The notes beneath the pieces are model-generated. The model worked only from the letters and a program-made list of their open reading frames with translations. It had not been told where the DNA came from and made no database searches. Positions 58,586-64,000 of a stretch of 64,000 nt of DNA are shown here, one piece after another; position 1 is the stretch's first letter, and the number at the start of each line of letters is the position of its first letter. The position numbers and the translations under genes are program-made. This stretch comes from an uncultured Verrucomicrobiota bacterium (GTDB taxonomy: Bacteria > Verrucomicrobiota > Kiritimatiellia > CAIVKH01), in contig CALKUH010000050.1 of NCBI GenBank assembly GCA_937996795.1, positions 17,088 to 81,087 on the forward strand, in the 5' to 3' direction.

Positions 58586-59077
58586 ATGAGAACCATGTTC
58601 CTGCTCGCTGTTGCGCTGCTGCTTGCGCCTGTTGCCGACGTCGTTGCACAACCGCCATCACCCATATCAATCACCGCGAAAAAGAAATCCGCGGGCTCCC
58701 GGGAGGGAGGCGCTATTGGCGTGGTCAGGAATGCAAAGCTGACCCAGGAGGACGTGTACTACGAATTCGGGTTGCGCACGATGTCGCCCCAGACGCCCAC
58801 ACCCGTAACGGTGCAGTGGGTGGTGCTGGTCTCCACCGTGCGCGGCGGATTGCGCGAGGCGTCGAAGGGAAAGGAATCCGTGGAGCTGGTCACCGCCCGG
58901 CCGGCGACGGTCGAAACACCGCTCTTCACGCTGTTGGAGCGGGAAGGACCGAAGGGCGCGGGTTTCGAGGCGGAAATATTTGGAGTGGGCGTCCGCGTTC
59001 ACGGACCGGACGGCGCAAAACTCGCCGAGTTCATGCAACCGGAAAAGCATCGCAAGCAAATCGAAACGGCTTTTTAA
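58586..59077 (+). CDS. Small exported protein, function unknown
   Basis: A 163-residue protein. Signal peptide MRTMFLLAVALLLAPVADVVAQ (about 1-22; longest stretch LLAVALLLAPVADVVA). The mature part is beta-rich, with YYEFGLRTMSPQTPTPVTVQ and VVLVSTVRGGLREASKGKES, ending in AEFMQPEKHRKQIETAF. The start at 58586 follows GGGGG by about six bases. It converges on the outer-membrane efflux gene. I recognise no domain. Confidence 0.65.
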   Translation: MRTMFLLAVALLLAPVADVVAQPPSPISITAKKKSAGSREGGAIGVVRNAKLTQEDVYYEFGLRTMSPQTPTPVTVQWVVLVSTVRGGLREASKGKESVELVTARPATVETPLFTLLEREGPKGAGFEAEIFGVGVRVHGPDGAKLAEFMQPEKHRKQIETAF

Positions 59078-59131
59078 TTCCGCCCTCGATCGTTCCGGCC
59101 CGCGCGGGCGGCTTCATTCAAACGCAGGCGC

Positions 59132-60487
59132 TCACAGCGGGGCGCTTAGCGCGCGGAGCAGGTCGATGTGCGCGAGTTGCAGCCCCAGCCCGACCTGGAC
59201 CTTCGTCCGTTGCGCGGCGAGCAGGCTGCGTTCGCTTTCGACGACTTCCAGATAGCTGACGAACCCGCCGGCGTACCGTTCCCGCGACAGGTCGAGGGCG
59301 CGGCTCGCCGCGGCGCATCCGGTTTCCACGGAACGAAGCTGCGCGGCGAGCAGGTCGATGGCTTGCAAGGCATCCGCAACCTCCCGGTACGCCACCAGCA
59401 TGATTTCCTCATACGCCGCCGTCGCGGCGCGAACCTGCGCCACGGCAACGTCGTACTCGCCGCGAATCCGCCCGCCCTCGAGCAGCGGCGCTGAAAGCCC
59501 GCCGGCCAACGACCAGAGGCGGCTGCGCCAATCAAACAACTCCTCGAAGGCGGACGCCTCGTATCCGATTGATCCGGACAGGACGAGCGACGGGCGGAAG
59601 GCAGCGTGCGCGGAGCGAGCCTGCGCGAGGGCGCGCTCCCACGCGGCGCGCGCGGCTGCGACATCCGGACGCCGTTCGAGCCGTTCGCCGCCCACCGCGT
59701 CGGGAGCGACGGGAATCACCGCCTCGCCGCGCGGCGGCGCCGACACGGTCGAACCCGGCGCGCGGCCACACAAGACGTCCAGCCGATGCGCGGCGAGACG
59801 CGCGGCGAGCAGGGCGTCGTTTCGTTCGCCTTCGCGGACCGCTCGCTCCACGGCAACACGCTGCGCATCGAGTTCGGAGCTCAAGCCGGCATCGGCCCGC
59901 GCCCGGTTCACCTGCTCCGCATCGGCATCGCCCGCCAGCTGGGCCTCGATCAACGCGACCTCGCGCATCGCAGCCTGCTGCTCGAAATACGCGGCGGCCA
60001 CGCGGCCAAGCAGCGACAACTCCAGCGCCGCGCGCTCGGCTTCGCTGACGAGCACCTGCTGGCGCGCCGCCTCGCGTGTCGAGCGAATGCGCCCCCACAG
60101 GTCCACCTCGTAGCGCATGTCCACGCCGGGCGCGAACCGGTTGCGGGGACCGGGCGGCAGGGGTGTTTCCACGGATTCGGAGGACCGCGTGCGGGCGGCG
60201 ATGGCCACGGCGTCCGCGCGCAGCGCGCCTTCCGCTCCCGCAATCCGCGCGCGGGCGCGCGCCTCGTCGATCCGGGCCGCAGCCTGTTCCAGGTCGCGGT
60301 TGTTCGCGCGCGCCTCCGCCATCAACTGGTCCAGCGCGGGATCGGCGAACGATGTCCACCACGCCTCGGCGGCGCTGGCGGGGTCCGGTGGCGCCGGCGG
60401 CGCGCGCAAGGCGGACGGCGGCGGCGTCACACAGCCGGCCGCGCAGCCAAGAACGACGAGGAATGCGGGTACACAATGCGCGCGCAC
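59132..60487 (-). CDS. Outer-membrane efflux lipoprotein (NodT/TolC type)
   Basis: A 451-residue outer-membrane channel protein of the RND-type NodT/OprM family. The lipobox is AAGC (about residues 16-19). WWTSFADPALDQLMAEARANN is the standard N-terminus of the mature protein; PGVDMRYEVDLWGRIRSTREAARQQ and LSAPLLEGGRIRGEYDVAVAQVRAATAAYEE are the two family repeats forming the trimeric barrel-coil. The start is a GTG at 60487 with GGAGGA upstream, located in the end of the HlyD gene. It is the last gene of the efflux operon, giving a continuous export path. Confidence 0.93.
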   Translation of the reverse strand: MRAHCVPAFLVVLGCAAGCVTPPPSALRAPPAPPDPASAAEAWWTSFADPALDQLMAEARANNRDLEQAAARIDEARARARIAGAEGALRADAVAIAARTRSSESVETPLPPGPRNRFAPGVDMRYEVDLWGRIRSTREAARQQVLVSEAERAALELSLLGRVAAAYFEQQAAMREVALIEAQLAGDADAEQVNRARADAGLSSELDAQRVAVERAVREGERNDALLAARLAAHRLDVLCGRAPGSTVSAPPRGEAVIPVAPDAVGGERLERRPDVAAARAAWERALAQARSAHAAFRPSLVLSGSIGYEASAFEELFDWRSRLWSLAGGLSAPLLEGGRIRGEYDVAVAQVRAATAAYEEIMLVAYREVADALQAIDLLAAQLRSVETGCAAASRALDLSRERYAGGFVSYLEVVESERSLLAAQRTKVQVGLGLQLAHIDLLRALSAPL

Positions 60488-60489
60488 GG

Positions 60490-61380
60490 CTAATCCTCCA
60501 GGTAGAGGTCGATCTGCTGGCCGACGTACACGGAACCCTCCTCCAGGGGCGGGAACCGGTAGATGATCTGCAGCACACGCGTATCCACGCGCTCCGCGCT
60601 ACCGCCGGTCAGCGATTTCTTCGGGACGACAAACGGCTCGATGCGCACGAACTCCAGTTCGATCGGGCGTTCGGACGCGCCCTTGAGGTAGCCGGTGGCG
60701 CGCATGCCGGGCCGGACGCGCGGGGCGATTTGTTCATCCACATCGGCGCGCACCTGCAGTTTTGTCAGGTCACCCAGCAACAGCGGCGGGTTTGCGGCGC
60801 CGGGCGCGGCGTATTCGCCCGGACGCGTATTCACCTGCAGCACCGTCGCGTCGACGGGGGCGCGGACGACGAGGCGATCCAGCAGCAATTCCGTCTGTTC
60901 CACGCCGGCGCGCGCGGCGGCGAGTTGCGCCTCCGCCACCCGCACATCGCTGCGCCGCGTCGCAACCTCCTCGCGAGGGATCGCGCGCTCGTCGGTCACC
61001 TGTTCCAACCGCGCGAGCTGGCCGCGCAAGCGTTCCAGCGTCGCCTCCGCCACGTCCACCGCGGCGCGCTGGCTCACGAGTTGCGCGCGCAATTCGCGGT
61101 CATCCAGGAGCAGCAGCGGCTGACCGGCCTTCACCGATTCCCACGCGCTCACCAGCACGCCGGTCACCACACCCGGCGCCGGCACGCCGAGCGCGATGTT
61201 TTCGCCCTGCGCCTCGACCAACCCGGCGGCGGCGATCGCGCGGGCATACGGATTCACCGCGGGCGGGTGCGGGGGCGGCGACGGCGGGGGTTCCGCGGCA
61301 AGTTGTATGACCAGGCGCCCCGCGAAGAGCAGGCCAGCCAGCGCCAGGTAAAAACTGAATCGTCGAAACAAGTTGCTCAT
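60490..61380 (-). CDS. HlyD/DevB-type membrane fusion protein
   Basis: A 296-residue periplasmic adaptor with one N-terminal anchor (FSFYLALAGLLFAGRLVIQL, about 8-27). GLVEAQGENIALGVPAPGVV begins the lipoyl-like domain, a coiled hairpin follows (AAVDVAEATLERLRGQLARLEQ, REEVATRRSDVRVAEAQLAAARAGVEQTELLLDR), then VRAPVDATVLQVNTRPGEY. It links the inner-membrane exporter to the outer-membrane channel. A strong AGGAGGAGG lies upstream of the ATG; 15 bases separate it from the ATPase gene. Confidence 0.9.
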   Translation of the reverse strand: MSNLFRRFSFYLALAGLLFAGRLVIQLAAEPPPSPPPHPPAVNPYARAIAAAGLVEAQGENIALGVPAPGVVTGVLVSAWESVKAGQPLLLLDDRELRAQLVSQRAAVDVAEATLERLRGQLARLEQVTDERAIPREEVATRRSDVRVAEAQLAAARAGVEQTELLLDRLVVRAPVDATVLQVNTRPGEYAAPGAANPPLLLGDLTKLQVRADVDEQIAPRVRPGMRATGYLKGASERPIELEFVRIEPFVVPKKSLTGGSAERVDTRVLQIIYRFPPLEEGSVYVGQQIDLYLED

Positions 61381-61395
61381 GTTGCCGGCCTCCTC

Positions 61396-62121
61396 CTAAA
61401 CGCCCACCGGGTGATGGCGCTGGATCTCCTGCTGCGTTTCGAGCACGCGATGAATGCGCCCGTCCTCCATCTCCGCCATGCGATCCGCAAAGCCGTAGGT
61501 GCGATTATCGTGCGTGACCACGAGCACCACGCGGTCGGGTCGCTCCGCCGCGCGGCGCAACAGGCCCATCACCATCCGCCCGTTCTCGCTGTCGAGCGAC
61601 GAGGTGGGCTCGTCGCACAAAATGACCGGCGGGTCATGCACCAGCGCGCGGGCGATGGCGACGCGCTGCTGCTGGCCGCCGGACATCTTCGCGGGGCGGA
61701 AGTCCGCGTGATCCGCGATCCCGACCCACGCCAGCGCGTCGCGCGCCTTTTGTTCGGCGACCCGGTAATCCACCTTCTGGATCAGCAGCGGCACGCTGAC
61801 GTTCTCCAACGCGGTCAGCGTCGGGATCAGGTTGAATTGCTGGAAAATGAAGCCCAGGTGCCGCGCGCGGAAGCGCGCGACCGCGTTGGCGCCCATCCGG
61901 TCGAGGCGCTGGCCCAGCACCTCGATTTCGCCGCCATCCGCCTGCAGCGTGCCGGCGATGATGCTCAACAACGTCGTCTTGCCGCAGCCGGAGGGGCCGA
62001 CCAGCATGGTGAGCCGGCCCGTTTCCGCCCCGAAATCGGTATGCTTCAGGACAGTCGTGCGCGCTTCGCCGCGCCCGAAACTTTTGTCCACTCCCGATAC
62101 GCGTATGCCGTGGTTCGCCAT
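61396..62121 (-). CDS. ABC exporter ATPase (DevA/MacB/LolD type)
   Basis: A 241-residue ABC ATPase. Walker A is GPSGCGKTT (about 42-50), the Q-loop FIFQQFNLIPTLTALENV, the signature MSGGQQQRVAIARAL (about 146-160) and Walker B VILCDEPTSSLD (about 166-177). FIFQQFNL and the ENV spacing are typical of the LolD/MacB/DevA group that pairs with FtsX-type permeases. It lies seven bases after the permease gene. Confidence 0.94.
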   Translation of the reverse strand: MANHGIRVSGVDKSFGRGEARTTVLKHTDFGAETGRLTMLVGPSGCGKTTLLSIIAGTLQADGGEIEVLGQRLDRMGANAVARFRARHLGFIFQQFNLIPTLTALENVSVPLLIQKVDYRVAEQKARDALAWVGIADHADFRPAKMSGGQQQRVAIARALVHDPPVILCDEPTSSLDSENGRMVMGLLRRAAERPDRVVLVVTHDNRTYGFADRMAEMEDGRIHRVLETQQEIQRHHPVGV

Positions 62122-62128
62122 GGGATGC

Positions 62129-63265
62129 CTAGCGGAAGACGATGGCGGGCTCGAGGCGCGCGATGCGGTTGATCCCGAGCGCCGCGGAAATCATGACAAT
62201 CAGCATCACCGCACCCGCGACAATCGCGGGCACCTGCCACAACATCAGGAAGGGCACGCGGCCGAGGCGCAGCAGGTTGGTGCCGAGGAAGGCCACCGCG
62301 CCGAGGCCGACGCCGAACCCGATGAACCCGACCACCAGCGCCTGCACCAGCAGCATCGCCGACAGCTCGCCGCTGCTCGCGCCCATCGCCCGGAGCGCGG
62401 CGAAGTGGCGCGTATTCTCGAGGACGAAGGAGTAGAACGTCTGACCCGAAATCGCCGCGCCGATGATAAAGCCGATGATGACGATGGTGCCGACGTTGAT
62501 CGGGATGCCGGTGTTTCGGATGTACCACCAGATGGTGGACCACATGAGTTCCGATTCCGTGAAGGCGCGCAGCCCCGTTTCCCCGGTAATGCGCCGCGCG
62601 AGGACCTCCGCGGAGACGCCGTCCCGCGGAGAGGCGAGCACGTAGCTGAGCATCTTGCGCACGTTCGGTGCGTACTGCGTCGCCCGGTCGTACGTGGTGA
62701 AGACATACGGCCCGCCGGTAAACGAGCGGTGCACGCGGCAGATGGCGACGATGCGCGCCTCGCGGTCATTGATCTCGAACACGTCGCCCACGCCGATCGG
62801 CCGTTCGCGTCCCGCGCTGAACCGCTCGACACCGTACTCGTCGAGGATCACGGTGTTCGGCATCCGGAGGTCGTCGATCCGTCCCGCGAGCAGGTCGGCT
62901 GGCGCGCCGATGAGGGTCGCGGCATCGAGGCCCACGAGCGTGACGAGCTTGGAGGTCCCGTCCGCCAGCCGCGCCTGCAGGTTGCCCTGGTACAGCGGGA
63001 CCGCCCAGGCCACGCCCTCCACCGAGCGGACGCGGTCGGTATCCGTATCGCGAAGCGGCAGATTGTCGCCGACCTGTTCCACCATCGGGTCCGCAACCCA
63101 GACCGGCGCGCTCACGTTGCGCAGCGTGGAGAACGTCCACGTCATCAGGCCGCAGAACAGCGACATGCCCTGCGCCATCAGCAGCGTGGCGAACGTGATG
63201 CCGCTGATAAGCATCACGTATTTGGCGCGATCCCCGAAAAGCATCTTGAGGGCGATGCGGATCAC
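62129..63265 (-). CDS. FtsX/DevC-type ABC permease
   Basis: A 378-residue permease of the MacB/DevC type: first helix about 15-37 (YVMLISGITFATLLMAQGMS), large periplasmic domain (about 45-240) and three C-terminal helices with FVLENTRHFAALRAMGASSGELSAML, the conserved FtsX coupling motif (ALRAMGAS). The GTG at 63265 gives the normal short N-terminus IRIALKMLFGDRAKY and overlaps the TetR stop by four bases (GTGA). With the ATPase, fusion protein and outer-membrane protein it forms a type-I-like or tripartite MacAB-like exporter; the substrate is unknown. Confidence 0.92.
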   Translation of the reverse strand: MIRIALKMLFGDRAKYVMLISGITFATLLMAQGMSLFCGLMTWTFSTLRNVSAPVWVADPMVEQVGDNLPLRDTDTDRVRSVEGVAWAVPLYQGNLQARLADGTSKLVTLVGLDAATLIGAPADLLAGRIDDLRMPNTVILDEYGVERFSAGRERPIGVGDVFEINDREARIVAICRVHRSFTGGPYVFTTYDRATQYAPNVRKMLSYVLASPRDGVSAEVLARRITGETGLRAFTESELMWSTIWWYIRNTGIPINVGTIVIIGFIIGAAISGQTFYSFVLENTRHFAALRAMGASSGELSAMLLVQALVVGFIGFGVGLGAVAFLGTNLLRLGRVPFLMLWQVPAIVAGAVMLIVMISAALGINRIARLEPAIVFR

Positions 63266-63954
63266 CGGCGTCTCCCCGTGGCGCCCGCGCCGCCCGCATC
63301 GAGCGCGCGAAATCCGGCCTCCCCGAAATCGAGCAGCGTTTCCATCAGCCGGTCGACCCCGGGCGGCCCGTGTTTGGCGCCCAGCGCCGGGATCGGCGGA
63401 TCGACGGCCCAGCGCATCGCATGCAGCACCGACCCCGCGAAGAGCGCAAGCCCGAGGCCGGCCTGCGCCCGCGGCAGTCCGGGACACGCCTCGCACACGG
63501 CGCCGAGGAACCGCAGCGCGACCGGCATCATTTCCTCGCGGAACAGATGGCGGGCCACCGCGTCAGATTCCGCGAACGCGCGACTGACGAGCCGGTGCAG
63601 GCGCGCGCCCTGCGGCGTGCCGGAGACGGCGCCTTCGACCAGCGTGCGGGAAAAGGCGTCCAGCACCGCCCGCAGCGCCGGCGTGCGCCCGCCCGCTTGC
63701 AGCGAGTCGAGTTCCGAGACCCGCCGCGCATTCAGCGGCCGCGCCCGCGCCGTCAGCGCCGCGATGAAGAGCCGCTCCTTGGAGCCGAAGTGGTACCCCA
63801 CCGCCGCCAGGTTCGCCCGCGCGCGCCGCGTCACCTCCCGCACCGGCACCGCGTCATACCCGCGCTCCGCGTACAACGCCTCCGCCGCCTCCAGCAGCCG
63901 CGCCCGCGTCGCCGCACTCTTCCGCCTCAACGTATACGCCCGTCTGTTATTCAT
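63262..63954 (-). CDS. TetR-family repressor of the efflux operon
   Basis: A 230-residue regulator. The HTH spans about residues 13-60 (ATRARLLEAAEALYAERGYD, VPVREVTRRARANLAAVGYHF, GSKERLFIAA). GYHFGSKERLF is the family signature. The C-terminal half is an all-helical ligand domain resembling the DUF1956/CerR-like branch (RLVSRAFAESDAVARHLFREEM). It is the first gene of the efflux operon and overlaps the permease GTG. A palindrome at 63951-63966 covers its own start codon, suggesting autorepression. Confidence 0.92.
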   Translation of the reverse strand: MNNRRAYTLRRKSAATRARLLEAAEALYAERGYDAVPVREVTRRARANLAAVGYHFGSKERLFIAALTARARPLNARRVSELDSLQAGGRTPALRAVLDAFSRTLVEGAVSGTPQGARLHRLVSRAFAESDAVARHLFREEMMPVALRFLGAVCEACPGLPRAQAGLGLALFAGSVLHAMRWAVDPPIPALGAKHGPPGVDRLMETLLDFGEAGFRALDAGGAGATGRRR

Positions 63955-63966
63955 ACATGTGTATGA
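63951..63966. promoter_or_regulatory. Probable TetR operator
   Basis: TCATACA-TG-TGTATGA is a 16-base inverted repeat with perfect seven-base arms and a two-base centre. It includes the start codon of the TetR gene. AACATACGTACG follows at once, so the promoter is likely to lie in the last 30 bases of the window. Confidence 0.6.
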
Positions 63967-64000
63967 AACATACGTACGACTGTTGGCGGATGCGCGTCAA

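Noticed and set aside
61396..62121. This ABC ATPase as the missing energy subunit of the sugar importer
   Set aside because: It belongs to the LolD/MacB/DevA exporter group and is coupled to an FtsX-type permease 17 kb away from the importer.

Overview
The window is 64 kb of high-GC DNA from a free-living, Gram-negative-type heterotrophic bacterium, most likely of the Verrucomicrobiota/Kiritimatiellota/Lentisphaerota (PVC) group. This placement is an inference from gene content: PEP-CTERM surface proteins, a prepilin-like DUF1559-style protein with a C-terminal FLDGHV motif, large PAS hybrid histidine kinases, secreted proteins with DxDGDG calcium repeats, and many glycoside hydrolases. I saw no tRNA, rRNA, CRISPR array, integrase or complete insertion sequence.

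Layout. 0-11.7 kb is mostly housekeeping: endonuclease III (nth), a half-length TauE-like membrane protein, a TatD hydrolase, tcdA, gcvT, a secreted protein, then a minus-strand operon of an MBL-fold nuclease, era and a TMTC-like membrane TPR protein. A coupled plus-strand trio follows (HhH glycosylase, lipoprotein, tatA). 11.7-17.3 kb is a lower-GC island of four secreted proteins on the minus strand (one with a JAMM-like HxH...SxxD site), with a divergent XRE regulator at its right edge. 17.3-19.5 kb holds two lipoproteins and Mn-type superoxide dismutase with a clear terminator. 19.6-29.4 kb holds three hybrid histidine kinases and a PstS-like protein. 29.4-33.9 kb holds a GH39-like hydrolase, a MATE transporter and gnd.

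34.0-50.3 kb is a long minus-strand polysaccharide-utilisation operon. In transcription order it is: LacI regulator, two PEP-CTERM proteins, a GH144/glycoamylase-type lipoprotein with an internal duplication, an ABC sugar binding protein and two permeases (no ATPase), a discoidin plus six-hairpin glycosidase, a GH94 phosphorylase of about 1,130 residues, a prepilin-like protein and a GH1 beta-glucosidase. Six of the junctions are 4-base start/stop overlaps. The enzyme set fits depolymerisation of a beta-glucan outside, import of oligosaccharides, phosphorolysis and final hydrolysis inside. Beta-1,2-glucan is my best guess for the substrate.

50.4-58.6 kb is a second accessory zone. It has a secreted metzincin with four carbohydrate-binding-like/TSP3 repeats and a LacI-type operator upstream, then a HEAT-like protein and a 1,038-residue secreted protein ending in an HEKKH zincin site. 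That last protein is a paralogue of the 631-residue protein in the first island, and its leader is a 115-base nested RNA hairpin. 58.6-64 kb ends with a small secreted protein and a TetR-controlled efflux operon (TetR, FtsX-type permease, ABC ATPase, HlyD-type fusion protein, NodT/TolC-type outer-membrane protein).

The most novel-looking signal is the paired family of secreted proteins with a shared N-terminal domain and a (Met)4 run. Each is linked, by fusion or by an overlapping downstream gene, to a different metallopeptidase-like domain inside a low-GC island. Several families of short intergenic repeats (7-9 base periods, inverted or direct) are also scattered through the window.
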